Shown in pieces: positions 8,935 to 17,971 of a stretch of DNA of 57,499 nt; positions within the stretch are counted from its first letter, which is position 1; every line of letters starts with the position of its first letter. This stretch comes from an uncultured Eubacteriales bacterium (lineage in GTDB: Bacteria > Bacillota > Clostridia > Lachnospirales > Cellulosilyticaceae), in the NCBI GenBank assembly GCA_900551325.1, contig URVM01000023.1, forward strand, positions 1-57,499, given 5' to 3'. A program made the position numbers and the translations under genes. Below the pieces are notes generated by a model. That model was not told the origin of the DNA, did no database searches, and saw nothing but the letters and a program-made list of their open reading frames with translations.

Positions 8935-9369
8935 ATGGAGACAATAAAAATCAAATATCATTCTAATGAAATTGATAAATTACAATATATAGATGGCAAA
9001 TCTGATTGGATTGATTTAAGAAGTGCAGAGCATGTTGTATTAAAACAAGGTGAGTTTAAACTTATCAACTTAGGTGTTTCTATGCAATTACCAGAAGGAT
9101 ACGAGGCAATTATAGCACCAAGAAGTTCTACGTTTAAGAACTTTGGAATTATCCAAACAAATCATATTGGAGTTGTAGATGAAACTTATTGTGGTAACGA
9201 TGATATTTGGCGTATGCCAGTATTGGCGATGAGAGCTACTGAAATTCATGTAAATGATCGTATTTGTCAGTTCCGTATCCAGAAACATCAGCCACAAATT
9301 GTATTTGATGAAACTGATGATTTAGGAAATATTAATCGTGGTGGAATTGGAAGTACAGGAATTAAATAA
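8935..9369 (+). CDS. dut: dUTP diphosphatase (trimeric dUTPase)
   Basis: A 144-aa enzyme hydrolysing dUTP to dUMP and pyrophosphate, which keeps uracil out of DNA and supplies dUMP for dTMP synthesis. The five motifs are present: WIDLRSAE (1), PRSSTFKNFGI (2), GVVDETYCGND with the catalytic Asp (3), DRICQFRIQ (4), and a glycine-rich C-terminal RGGIGSTG (5). Length is normal. The AGAGAGG site is about 11 nt from the ATG, a slightly long spacing. It sits beside nrdDG, trxB and folA, a coherent dNTP-supply neighbourhood. A bidirectional terminator separates it from trxB. Confidence 0.93.
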   Translation: METIKIKYHSNEIDKLQYIDGKSDWIDLRSAEHVVLKQGEFKLINLGVSMQLPEGYEAIIAPRSSTFKNFGIIQTNHIGVVDETYCGNDDIWRMPVLAMRATEIHVNDRICQFRIQKHQPQIVFDETDDLGNINRGGIGSTGIK

Positions 9370-9398
9370 GAAGTATTGCTTGACTACATTTTAGAAAA

Positions 9399-9460
9399 TT
9401 ATATAAAAGTTTATTCATCTGTAAGATAGATAGATGGATAAGCTTTTATATAATCTCTTT
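9399..9460. terminator. Bidirectional terminator between dut and trxB
   Basis: A 22-bp stem (9399-9420 with 9432-9453) with two G.U pairs and an 11-nt loop, in a T-rich context on the plus-strand side. It separates two convergent genes and can serve both. Confidence 0.8.
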
Positions 9461-9465
9461 TTTAT

Positions 9466-10371
9466 TTAATTTTCAAATAAATATTTTTCAGCTTGATAAA
9501 TACTGATGCCACCATCTGCTACAGCTGTAACAATTTGTCTAAGTTGTTTTCGACGGATGTCTCCTATGGCAAGCACACCAGGAATATTGGTCTCACAATT
9601 TTCATTAGTGAGAATGTAGCCTTTGGAATCAACATGAATGAATGATCTCACAAGTTCTGAAGAGGCAGCGCTTCCTATGGCTATAAAAAGTGCATCTATA
9701 TCTAGCTTTTGTTTTTTTCTTGTTTTTGTATTGAAAATTTCAATTCCGTTTAGTTGGTCATCAGCATAAAGTTGTGTGATCTGAGTATTCCATATAATTT
9801 CTACATTAGATTGGAAAAGGCGCCTTTGCAGATTTTTAGCACCTCTTAATTGATCTCGTCTATGAATTAGATAGACCTTTTTAGCCATTCTTTCCAAATA
9901 TAAGGCATCCTCTAGAGCCGTATCACCAGCACCTATTACTGCTACGATTTTATTACGGTAAAATGCAGCATCACAAATAGCGCAATAAGATATTCCTTTT
10001 CCCCATAACTCACGCTCACCTTTTAAACCTAGTTGCTTAGGCTGTGCACCCATAGCCAAAATTATTACTCTTGCTTCATATGTTTTGGTATCAGTTATAA
10101 CCTTTTTGATAGGTCCCATTAATTCTACTCTATTAACTGTCTCATATAAAATAGGGACATCAAATTTCTCAACTTGCTCATACATTTTAGTGGCTAGTTC
10201 TGGACCAGTTATTTCTAATAGGCCCGGATAATTATCAATATCAGTTGTATTTATGATTTGTCCACCATGAAAATCTTTTTCAATAAGTAATGCATTTAGT
10301 TCGGCTCGGCCAGCATAAATAGCTGCTGTTAATCCAGCGGGACCGGCACCTATAATAATAATATCTTTCAT
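9466..10371 (-). CDS. trxB: Thioredoxin-disulfide reductase-like flavoprotein
   Basis: A 301-aa FAD/NAD(P)H oxidoreductase of the low-molecular-weight thioredoxin reductase type. FAD-binding GAGPAGLTAAIYAGR is at residues 8-22, the redox-active disulfide is CAICDA (about 131-136), the second nucleotide-binding motif is GAGDTALEDALYL, and the C-terminal FAD motif is AIGDIR. It reduces thioredoxin, which in turn serves redox enzymes in the cytoplasm. GGAGG lies just upstream of the ATG on the minus strand, and it is divergent from folA across about 120 bp. No thioredoxin gene is adjacent. Some clostridial homologues use ferredoxin rather than NADPH, which I cannot tell here. Confidence 0.88.
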   Translation of the reverse strand: MKDIIIIGAGPAGLTAAIYAGRAELNALLIEKDFHGGQIINTTDIDNYPGLLEITGPELATKMYEQVEKFDVPILYETVNRVELMGPIKKVITDTKTYEARVIILAMGAQPKQLGLKGERELWGKGISYCAICDAAFYRNKIVAVIGAGDTALEDALYLERMAKKVYLIHRRDQLRGAKNLQRRLFQSNVEIIWNTQITQLYADDQLNGIEIFNTKTRKKQKLDIDALFIAIGSAASSELVRSFIHVDSKGYILTNENCETNIPGVLAIGDIRRKQLRQIVTAVADGGISIYQAEKYLFEN

Positions 10372-10491
10372 AGAACCTCCAATTAGCTTCTACATAATGT
10401 ATAGCTATAAGTCGTTAATAGATTATATTCACAAGCATATGGTAAAATTCTCTTGAATAGGCTGATTTTAATATTAGTGGAGGTTGAAAGC

Positions 10492-11004
10492 ATGATCAGT
10501 ATGATAGTTGCAATGAGTCAAAATAGAGTAATAGGGAAATTAGGTAAAATGCCTTGGAATATAGCCGAAGATTTACAGTACTTTAAAGCACTTACTACAG
10601 GCCATACTATTATAATGGGACGTAAGACCTTTGAAAGTATTGGAAGACCTTTACCTAATCGTTTAAATGTGGTTTTAACACAGGATGAAAACTATAGGGC
10701 TAAGGGCTGTCATATAGTTCATAGCATAGAAGAAATAATGGAAAAGTATTATAATGAAGATGAAGAACTCTTTATTATTGGTGGGAGCACCTTGTATAGT
10801 GCATTTATGCCTTATGCGAAGAGGCTTTATATAACACTTATTGAAGCAGTAGTTGAGGGAGATACCTACTTTCCATCCTTCCCTATAGGCAGTGAAGATA
10901 AAGATGGATTTGTATGTACAAAGGAGATAGCTGCTAAACAATCTTGTGAGTTTAAGTATACATTTACCCAGTGGGAAAGAATGAACAAGATTATTGCAAA
11001 GTAA
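10492..11004 (+). CDS. folA: Dihydrofolate reductase
   Basis: A 170-aa enzyme reducing dihydrofolate to tetrahydrofolate with NADPH. The family pattern is clear: MIVAMSQNRVIGKLGKMPWNI (substrate loop with the PW pair), AEDLQYFKALTTGHTIIMGRKTFESIG, LPNRLNVVLT, and EELFIIGGSTLYSAFMPY with the GG cofactor motif. I chose ATG 10492 because GGAGG lies 8 nt upstream; a longer frame starting at 10453 has no such site and adds residues not seen in the family. It follows the dNTP-metabolism theme of the neighbourhood. Confidence 0.93.
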   Translation: MISMIVAMSQNRVIGKLGKMPWNIAEDLQYFKALTTGHTIIMGRKTFESIGRPLPNRLNVVLTQDENYRAKGCHIVHSIEEIMEKYYNEDEELFIIGGSTLYSAFMPYAKRLYITLIEAVVEGDTYFPSFPIGSEDKDGFVCTKEIAAKQSCEFKYTFTQWERMNKIIAK

Positions 11005-11054
11005 AATAGTAATTACTCTAATAAAGGGATATTATAAAATATAACAAATGTGAG

Positions 11055-11091
11055 AGACTTGGAGTGTCAAAAGCTAACCAAGTCTTTTTTT
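11055..11091 (+). terminator. Intrinsic terminator after folA
   Basis: AGACTTGG (11055-11062) pairs with CCAAGTCT (11078-11085), followed by seven Ts. The remaining ~210 bp to the response regulator are A+T-rich with no other structure I could define. Confidence 0.85.
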
Positions 11092-11301
11092 ATGTAATTT
11101 AGTTATAGAAGTAGGTGTAGAGTTAAAATAATTAGATATATGGATGGTGAACTTTATATAAAGAACATATAAAAATAGGATACATTTGGGAAATTTTTAA
11201 TAGCTATAAAATAAAATAGAATAATTTAGTTATAATGTAGAGAAAAGGACAGAAAAAAGACAGATTAAGAAGCTAAGCTAAATGTAAGGGAGGAAGAGAA
11301 A

Positions 11302-11988
11302 ATGTATCAAATTTTACTAGTGGAAGATGAGAAGAGGATGCAAGAAATAATTGCAGATTACTTTAAAGTTAAAGAGTGTCAGGTTATTTGTGCATCTAAT
11401 GGTATAAAGGCTTTAGAACTTATAAAAGAAGGGCAATTTGATTTAGTATTACTTGATATTATGATGCCTGGTTTAGATGGTTTTACAGTGTGTAGAGAAA
11501 TTCGTAAAACAATGGATATACCTATTATATTTGTGACAGCTAAATCAGATGAAGCTGATAATCTATATGGTTATACAATAGGAGCAGATGATTATGTAAC
11601 TAAACCTTTTTCATTAAACGTCTTATATGCAAAAAGTATAGCTCTTATTAAAAGAGCTAAGGGAATCATAGTAGAAGAAAAGTTAAAGGTAAATGATATA
11701 TGTGTCAATTGCAGAACATATGAAGTAACTGTTAGTGGAGAAGTTGTTCAATTAGAACCTATGCAGTATAAGCTACTCCTCTATTTAATACATAATAAAA
11801 ATCAAATCCTAACAAGGGAACAAATTTTAGTAAAATTATGGGGCTATGACTTTGAAGGAAATGATAGAGTATTAGATACGCACATAAAAAAATTAAGGAA
11901 AGCCTTAGGAAAAAGTGGAAAGCATATTCGTACGGTCATTAAAGTAGGGTATAGATTGGAGGCAAGGGAAATAGATGAAAAGTTATAA
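11302..11988 (+). CDS. OmpR/PhoB-family response regulator
   Basis: A 228-aa two-component regulator. The receiver domain (residues 1-~118) has the acidic pair E8/D9, phospho-acceptor D52 in LVLLDIMMPG, the switch Thr in IIFVTAKS and the conserved Lys in VTKPFS. A winged-helix DNA-binding domain follows (LEPMQYKLLLYLIHNKNQILTREQIL, then DTHIKKLRKALG and IRTVIKVGYRLE). An AGGGAGGAAG site precedes the ATG. Its 3' end overlaps the sensor kinase start by 14 nt, showing an operon and a cognate pair. Target genes cannot be told from the sequence. Confidence 0.93.
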   Translation: MYQILLVEDEKRMQEIIADYFKVKECQVICASNGIKALELIKEGQFDLVLLDIMMPGLDGFTVCREIRKTMDIPIIFVTAKSDEADNLYGYTIGADDYVTKPFSLNVLYAKSIALIKRAKGIIVEEKLKVNDICVNCRTYEVTVSGEVVQLEPMQYKLLLYLIHNKNQILTREQILVKLWGYDFEGNDRVLDTHIKKLRKALGKSGKHIRTVIKVGYRLEAREIDEKL

Positions 11989-13615
11989 TAAAGTTGTAAG
12001 AAAAGTTATAGGCGGGTTTTTAGCTATTTATTTTATCATGATGGGACTTTTTACTTATAGTAAACAGTTAGATGTGAAGCGGGAATATAGGAATTATACC
12101 ATGAGTGTACTCCATGATTTATTAGATGAAACAAAGAGAGTAATTGATGAAAGTGAGACAAAGGATGGCATAATAAGAGACTTAAATTTAAGAATATCTA
12201 ACTTTGTAGATTTTTCTGATGAATTTCAAGTTTATATTTCAGCAGGTGTATTTAAGGAAAATGAATGTTTGGCAAAGTCAAGTAATTATTTAGAAAATAA
12301 TGGATTGGATAATAATTTAGAAAAAATACCAGGTGGTAATAAGTATATTGATTTAGAAAAGTACTTGTCACCAGAAGAACTTTCTACACTTGTAAAGCAA
12401 ATGACTAGTGTAATAATGGATGAGAAGAAAATAGATCAGATTGAAGTAGAGGGTTACACTAAAGGCGCAGAAGTTATTCCACATAAATTAACATACTCTA
12501 TTATAGATAAAAGACCAGGAGAATCTTGTTGGTATGATGAAGATGCTATACTTATGCAAGAATACGTCTTTAATGTAGAAAATATAGAGGAATTAGAACC
12601 TTATAACGGAGATTTTTGGATGTATAGTGGTGAGATAGATCGTAGGGCACTTGAAAAACATCCTTTAACACTTAAACGTCAAGAGCAATTTACTAAATTA
12701 GAAGAAAAAATGTTTGAATGGAGTAAGAAGACAGGATGGGACTGGCAAGAAAGATTTTATGAAAGTACATATGTAACTTATCAAGTAGTAGAAACGACTA
12801 AGGGGATATATGGTTTAGCTTTTACCGCTGTATATTATCCATGGAGTGTTGCTATAGATAAGTTACAACAAGTGTATATTTTTTCAGCTATCATAGCTAT
12901 AGCCATGGGGCTTATACTAGTAAGAGGCATATGGAAGACACATAAGAAGGAGGAAAGATTAGAGAAGAATAGAAGAGAACTAGTAGATGCTATAGCCCAT
13001 GAATTAAAGACCCCTCTAGGCATTATACAAGCTTATGGGGAAGGTCTAAAAGAAAATATTGCAGAGGATAAAAAAGAGCACTATCTAGAGGTTATTATTG
13101 ATGAAACAGATAAAATGAATGCACTTATTCTAGAAATGTTAAATTTATCAAAGTTAGAAAACAAGGCTTATACTTTAAAGTTAGAAACATTTTCATTAAA
13201 GCAACTAATAGAAGATGTAGTAACCACTAAAAAAATATTAATACAAAATAAACACATAGAATTAATTAAGCAAATAGATGATGAATGGTATATCACCGCT
13301 GATTATAAATGTATGGAGCAAGTGATAAGTAATTTACTTTTAAATGCTATAGAACATACCAATATAGGCAAAAGAATAAGTATTTCAATTAAAGAAGGTC
13401 AAGTATCTATAGAAAATGAAGGTATAAATATACCAGAAGAAAAGTTAGAACGTATATGGGATACCTTTTATAAGATAGAAACGATAGATAATAGATCAGG
13501 AAATGGAAGTGGACTTGGATTAGCTATTGTACGTAATATATTAGAACTGCATCAATTACCATATGGTATTAAAAATACAGAGGTTGGTGTAAAAGTTTGG
13601 TTCAAAATAAAATAA
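11975..13615 (+). CDS. Membrane sensor histidine kinase, partner of the preceding regulator
   Basis: A 546-aa kinase. An N-terminal membrane segment (about residues 9-27) and a second near 295-315 (VYIFSAIIAIAMGLILV) bracket an extracytoplasmic sensor of about 270 residues with no recognised fold. The dimerisation/phosphotransfer domain carries H342 in AIAHELKTPLG, and the ATPase domain has NLLLNAIEH (N box), a variant G1 segment ENEGINIPEE, and GNGSGLGLAIV (G2). It phosphorylates the regulator encoded just upstream, with which it overlaps. No transporter lies directly beside the pair, so the signal and output are unknown. Confidence 0.9.
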   Translation: MKSYNKVVRKVIGGFLAIYFIMMGLFTYSKQLDVKREYRNYTMSVLHDLLDETKRVIDESETKDGIIRDLNLRISNFVDFSDEFQVYISAGVFKENECLAKSSNYLENNGLDNNLEKIPGGNKYIDLEKYLSPEELSTLVKQMTSVIMDEKKIDQIEVEGYTKGAEVIPHKLTYSIIDKRPGESCWYDEDAILMQEYVFNVENIEELEPYNGDFWMYSGEIDRRALEKHPLTLKRQEQFTKLEEKMFEWSKKTGWDWQERFYESTYVTYQVVETTKGIYGLAFTAVYYPWSVAIDKLQQVYIFSAIIAIAMGLILVRGIWKTHKKEERLEKNRRELVDAIAHELKTPLGIIQAYGEGLKENIAEDKKEHYLEVIIDETDKMNALILEMLNLSKLENKAYTLKLETFSLKQLIEDVVTTKKILIQNKHIELIKQIDDEWYITADYKCMEQVISNLLLNAIEHTNIGKRISISIKEGQVSIENEGINIPEEKLERIWDTFYKIETIDNRSGNGSGLGLAIVRNILELHQLPYGIKNTEVGVKVWFKIK

Positions 13616-13632
13616 AATATCACATTAAAAAT

Positions 13633-13680
13633 AATCCTACATGCCTTATTTAATAAGATAAGGCATATGGGATTATTTTT
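13633..13680 (+). terminator. Intrinsic terminator after the two-component operon
   Basis: Arms 13633-13649 and 13658-13674 pair over about 17 bp (CCTAC/ATGGG region imperfect) with an 8-nt loop, followed by ATTTTT. Confidence 0.8.
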
Positions 13681-13811
13681 ATAATAAACACGAATAATAT
13701 TAATTATAAGAATATTAATGAAAAATATTTTAAAATGACAAAATATAATATATAATCATAATTGAAATAATAAGGACTATATTTATCAAGCTAAAGAGGG
13801 GATTTTGTAAG

Positions 13812-15845
13812 ATGAATAATTTTTTAGATGGATTACAAGACAGTATTTGCCTTATAGATAAAGGACATATTTTATTTATGAATAAGAAAATGAGGGAGAC
13901 ATTAGGGTATGATTCAGAAGAGGTTGTTGGAAGACCTACTGAAGAATTACTGATTTTTAAAGAAGAAGAGGAACATACCTTTGTATGTGCACTAACAAAA
14001 GGGAAGCTTTATAAGAAGGGAAGTTGCCACTTTGAGTCTATTTTAATAGAAGGAAGAGAGTTAGAAAGCTGCATCATTAGGTGGAAAAATGTAGAAAGAG
14101 AGAAAATTAGTTTTCTAGAGGACTTATTAGATGCTATGGGGGATAGTATTTGCATCAAGGATAGAGAAGGTAATTATATTTTTGTTAATGAAACTTATGC
14201 AAAGGGATTGAATCTTTCAAAAGAAGATATTATAGGAAAGAATATAACGGATTTTTGGACACCTAAAGAGTGTATACAAGCTAGGGCCAATGAAGCCTTA
14301 GTATTTAATTCAGGGAAAAAGCAAAGAGGCGAGAAAAAATATGAGAAAAATGGGATGGCTGATTGGTATGAGATTACAGGTTATCCTCTATACGATGAAA
14401 ATAATGATTTAAAATACTTGGGAACTGTTAAAAGAAATATTACTGTAATTAAAAACTTACAATATTATGTGTTAGAAAGTGAGAAGCAGTTTAATCAACT
14501 TCAAGAATCTTATATATTTAATCAACAGGCAACTTTAACAGCTGAACCTTTAGATGAAATAGAGGATTTCTTAAAATCTTATTTTAAGACAAATCAGTTT
14601 GAATTATGGTTATATAATGAAGATAAAAAGGAACTACAAGCTTACTTTAACGAAGGTATAGTAGTAGGTCATGAAAAAAGAGCTAGTTTCCCAGTAAATG
14701 ATATAGAGATTGAAAGGTTTTTGCATAATGATTATGAAGTGATTAAACGGACTAATAAATATGAAGTTTCTGAGCAAGAATACCTTTATAGTGATGAGCC
14801 TTTTTATCTTATAAGGCATGGTATTATTTATAGAGGTGAATTTTTGGGTGTATTGGCACTTATTTATAAGGAACAAGTGACTGATTTTAATATGGAATAT
14901 TATTTACTAGATACTATATGTAATCAAATTGCACTTATCATTAAAAATAAAAAACTAAAAGATGCACTTATGCAATCTTTTGAGTATGCAAAAGAACTTA
15001 TAACTGTACAAGCAGAGTGTGAAAAAGCTCTACAGTTAGAACATATGAAGGGTGAATTTTTTGCTAATTTATCTCATGAGTTTAAAACGCCCCTTACTAT
15101 TATTCTAGCCGCTACTAAACTAATAGATGAAGAACTCCTTAGACAAGAAGTAACAGGAGAAGAGAGCTCATCTTGTAAAAGATATGCTAAGGCTGTACGC
15201 CAAAATAGCTATCGCTTACTTAAATTGGTAAATAATCTTATTGATATTAGTAAAATTGATGCAGGCTATTATAAACTTTATATGGATAATTATAATATTG
15301 TTTATGTAGTTGAAGAAATTGTACTTTCTATCGTAGAATATGCAAAAAATAGGGGTGTTCAAATAATTTTTGATACAGAAGTAGAAGAAGAAGTTATTGC
15401 TTGCGATCCAGATAAAATTGAAAGAATCATGCTGAATTTAATTTCTAATGCTATTAAATATGCAAAGTTACCTGGATATATTGAAGTTAATATGAGATTA
15501 GAGGATAGATACGTAGTCATTAGTGTAAAAGATAATGGAATGGGCATTCCAAAAGAGAAATTAATGAATATCTTTGAACGCTTTAGTCAAGCGAATGAAC
15601 TACTCACAAGACCGAGAGAGGGAAGTGGAATAGGCCTGTCTTTAACAAAATCACTTGTTGAACTTCATGAAGGTACAATAGAAGTAAGTAGTATAGTGGG
15701 AGAGGGCTCTACTTTTGAAATCAGGTTACCAAGAAAACAAGTTGAAGGAAGAAAGCCAAATGAAGAGCCTGAAAGGCAAGGCTTTGAATCTAAATTTGAA
15801 AAATGTAATATAGAGTTTTCAGATATATACAACACATATATTTAA
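13812..15845 (+). CDS. Soluble PAS-PAS-GAF sensor histidine kinase (orphan)
   Basis: A 677-aa cytoplasmic kinase with no membrane segment. Two PAS domains are visible (residues ~3-95, LDGLQDSICLIDKGHILFMN; and ~105-215, LLDAMGDSICIKDREGNYIFVNETYA). A GAF-like region follows (~235-390). The HisKA box has H422 in ANLSHEFKTPLT, and the ATPase domain has NLISNAIKYA, VKDNGMGIP and REGSGIGLSLTKSLV. The C-terminal tail ends EKCNIEFSDIY, an ending I recall from other clostridial PAS kinases. No response regulator is adjacent, so it is probably an orphan feeding a distant partner. GAGGGG precedes the ATG. Confidence 0.88.
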   Translation: MNNFLDGLQDSICLIDKGHILFMNKKMRETLGYDSEEVVGRPTEELLIFKEEEEHTFVCALTKGKLYKKGSCHFESILIEGRELESCIIRWKNVEREKISFLEDLLDAMGDSICIKDREGNYIFVNETYAKGLNLSKEDIIGKNITDFWTPKECIQARANEALVFNSGKKQRGEKKYEKNGMADWYEITGYPLYDENNDLKYLGTVKRNITVIKNLQYYVLESEKQFNQLQESYIFNQQATLTAEPLDEIEDFLKSYFKTNQFELWLYNEDKKELQAYFNEGIVVGHEKRASFPVNDIEIERFLHNDYEVIKRTNKYEVSEQEYLYSDEPFYLIRHGIIYRGEFLGVLALIYKEQVTDFNMEYYLLDTICNQIALIIKNKKLKDALMQSFEYAKELITVQAECEKALQLEHMKGEFFANLSHEFKTPLTIILAATKLIDEELLRQEVTGEESSSCKRYAKAVRQNSYRLLKLVNNLIDISKIDAGYYKLYMDNYNIVYVVEEIVLSIVEYAKNRGVQIIFDTEVEEEVIACDPDKIERIMLNLISNAIKYAKLPGYIEVNMRLEDRYVVISVKDNGMGIPKEKLMNIFERFSQANELLTRPREGSGIGLSLTKSLVELHEGTIEVSSIVGEGSTFEIRLPRKQVEGRKPNEEPERQGFESKFEKCNIEFSDIYNTYI

Positions 15846-15961
15846 ATCACATAGTTCTAAGTATAAACACTGGCAGAACATACCTTACGTTTTTATAAAT
15901 AAATCTTTCTAAAGTTTAAAATACTAAATAGGAAGTACTTTTAAAAAAGTGAGGTAATCCT

Positions 15962-16105
15962 ATGCATAACAATAAAAATAGAATGAAAGATAGACCTAAA
16001 AGTAATCCAACCTTAAGAAAAATGGATCCGACTGACAATGCTGATAAAGGCATAGTAGATGGTGCTAAAATAGGTGTACATGGTAAAAAAGAAAGAAGTC
16101 ATTAA
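15962..16105 (+). CDS. Small hydrophilic protein of unknown function (47 aa)
   Basis: A 47-aa frame starting MHNNKNRMKDRP and ending HGKKERSH, with no Cys, Trp or Tyr and a strongly basic, low-hydrophobicity composition. It has a good GAGGT ribosome site 8 nt upstream of the ATG and its own intrinsic terminator right after the stop, which together support a real gene. I do not recognise the family. It could be a small nucleic-acid-binding or spore-associated protein, but nothing in the sequence proves either. Confidence 0.65.
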   Translation: MHNNKNRMKDRPKSNPTLRKMDPTDNADKGIVDGAKIGVHGKKERSH

Positions 16106-16120
16106 TTATTTTATAAGTTT

Positions 16121-16160
16121 AAGGTAGCCTAGATTTCAAAAGGCTACCTTCTTTTGTTTT
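16121..16160 (+). terminator. Intrinsic terminator after the small ORF
   Basis: AAGGTAGCCT (16121-16130) pairs with AGGCTACCTT (16141-16150), a perfect 10-bp stem, followed by CTTTTGTTTT. Confidence 0.85.
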
Positions 16161-16169
16161 AAACAACTC

Positions 16170-16199
16170 TTGACTTTGAGGTAAGTTTATACTTAAACT
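16170..16199 (+). promoter_or_regulatory. Candidate promoter for the ABC exporter operon
   Basis: TTGACT (16170-16175) and TAAACT (16194-16199) are separated by 18 bp. The spacer holds a weak dyad (TTTGAG ... CTTAAA), reminiscent of MerR-type sites, but spacing and symmetry are imperfect. Only the -35 element is strong. Confidence 0.4.
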
Positions 16200-16240
16200 A
16201 ATTAAGTTAGCTGCATATTACAAAACAAGGAGGAGGAACA

Positions 16241-17971
16241 ATGAAACTTATATTGCATTATTTAAAAAATTATAAAAAAATGTTCTTGCTAAATGTCTTC
16301 TCGGTCTTTGGATTTGCACTAGTAGAACTTGGCATACCAACAATTGTTGCCCAGATGATAGATAAAGGTGTTATGACTGGTGATGGGGCCTATATTATTA
16401 ATAGGGGATGGCTTATTGCACTTATTTCTGTAATAGGTGTTGCTGGAACTATTTTAATGGGCTATTGCTGTGCTTATCTATCTACTGCTATTACTAAAGA
16501 TATTAGAATGGATCTATTCAAGAAGGCTCAGACTTTTTCACATGGTGAATTTAATGCCTTTGGGATTTCATCTATGATTACAAGAACAAATAATGATGCT
16601 TTTCAAATTCAAATGTTTTTAAACATTTTACTTAGAACAGCTTTACTTACACCTGTTATGATGATTTCAAGTTTTATATTGGTATTGTATAGTTCAGTGA
16701 AACTTTCAACTATTATTGCAGCTACAATACCACTTATTATACTAGGGGTTATTATAGTAGGTAAGTATTCTAAACCAATCAGTGAAAACCAACAACTTTC
16801 ACTTGAACAAATTAACCGTATTTCTAAAGAAAATTTAACAGGTATTCGTGTCATTCGTGGCTTTAATAACGATAACTATGAGAAAAAGCGTTTTGATAAA
16901 GTAAGTGGAGACTATGCCCTTTACTCTAAGAAAATCTTTAAGCTTATGTCTATGACTCAACCTATCTTTTTCTTATTAATGAATTTTGCAGCCCTTGCTA
17001 TTTTCTGGGTAGCAGCTGGAATGATTAATAATCAAGTATTAGAAGTAGGTAAACTTGTATCCTTTATGGATTATCTTTTCCATGCCATGTTCTCTGTTAT
17101 GCTATTTTGTACAGTCTTTATGATGTATCCTAAAGCGGCAGTAAGTGCAAAACGTATTAACAAGGTGTTAGAGACTATTCCAAGTGTGGAAAGAGAAGAA
17201 GGAAAAGAAAAATTAGAAGGTCCAGTAGAGATGCTTACCTTTAATCATGTAACTTTTGCTTATCCAGATGGTGAAGAAGCTGTTCTTAAAGACGTTTCTT
17301 TCCAAGTTAAAAAAGGTGAAACTATCGCCTTTATTGGAAGTACAGGGTCAGGAAAAAGTACTTTAATTAATTTAATCCCAAGAGCTTATGATGTAAGTGG
17401 GGGAGAAATTACAATTAACGGAAAAAATATAACAAGTTACGATCTACACTCTTTAAGAGATGCTATTGGATTTATTCCTCAAAAAGCACAGCTCTTTAGT
17501 GGAAGTATTGCAGATAATATCCGTTTTGGTAAAAAAGATGCTACAACTGAAGAAATGATCCATGCAGCTAAAACTGCACAAGCCTACGACTTCATTATGG
17601 AAAAGGGCGGTTTTGAAGAAGAAATTACAGAAGGTGGAACAAACGTATCAGGAGGACAAAAGCAACGTCTTGCCATTACAAGAGCTTTAGTTAGACGTCC
17701 TAAAATTTATATATTTGATGACTCTTTCTCTGCCCTTGACTTTAAAACAGATGCAACACTAAGAAAAGCACTACAAAAAGAAACAAAAGAATCTATTGTA
17801 ATGGTTGTTGCTCAACGTGTGTCTAGTATTATGAATGCAGAACATATTGTTGTCCTAGATGAAGGTAAGATAGTAGGAAATGGGACACATAAACAATTAC
17901 TTAAAACATGTCCTATATATTATGAGATTGCCGCCTCTCAGTTAAGTGAGGAGGAACTTAAAAATGCATAA
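16241..17971 (+). CDS. Heterodimeric ABC exporter, half with degenerate ATP site
   Basis: A 576-aa half transporter: six-helix membrane domain (residues 1-~310) then a nucleotide-binding domain. Walker A is GSTGSGKST and the signature VSGGQKQR is canonical. The Walker B end is FDDSFSALD, with Asp in place of the catalytic Glu, and the H-loop is VVAQRVSS, with Gln in place of His. These losses are characteristic of the degenerate partner in BmrC/LmrC-type heterodimers. Its canonical signature completes the active site of the second subunit. An AAGGAGGAGG site precedes the ATG. The stop overlaps the next gene by 8 nt, so the two are translationally coupled. Likely a drug or lipid exporter; substrate unknown. 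Confidence 0.92.
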   Translation: MKLILHYLKNYKKMFLLNVFSVFGFALVELGIPTIVAQMIDKGVMTGDGAYIINRGWLIALISVIGVAGTILMGYCCAYLSTAITKDIRMDLFKKAQTFSHGEFNAFGISSMITRTNNDAFQIQMFLNILLRTALLTPVMMISSFILVLYSSVKLSTIIAATIPLIILGVIIVGKYSKPISENQQLSLEQINRISKENLTGIRVIRGFNNDNYEKKRFDKVSGDYALYSKKIFKLMSMTQPIFFLLMNFAALAIFWVAAGMINNQVLEVGKLVSFMDYLFHAMFSVMLFCTVFMMYPKAAVSAKRINKVLETIPSVEREEGKEKLEGPVEMLTFNHVTFAYPDGEEAVLKDVSFQVKKGETIAFIGSTGSGKSTLINLIPRAYDVSGGEITINGKNITSYDLHSLRDAIGFIPQKAQLFSGSIADNIRFGKKDATTEEMIHAAKTAQAYDFIMEKGGFEEEITEGGTNVSGGQKQRLAITRALVRRPKIYIFDDSFSALDFKTDATLRKALQKETKESIVMVVAQRVSSIMNAEHIVVLDEGKIVGNGTHKQLLKTCPIYYEIAASQLSEEELKNA

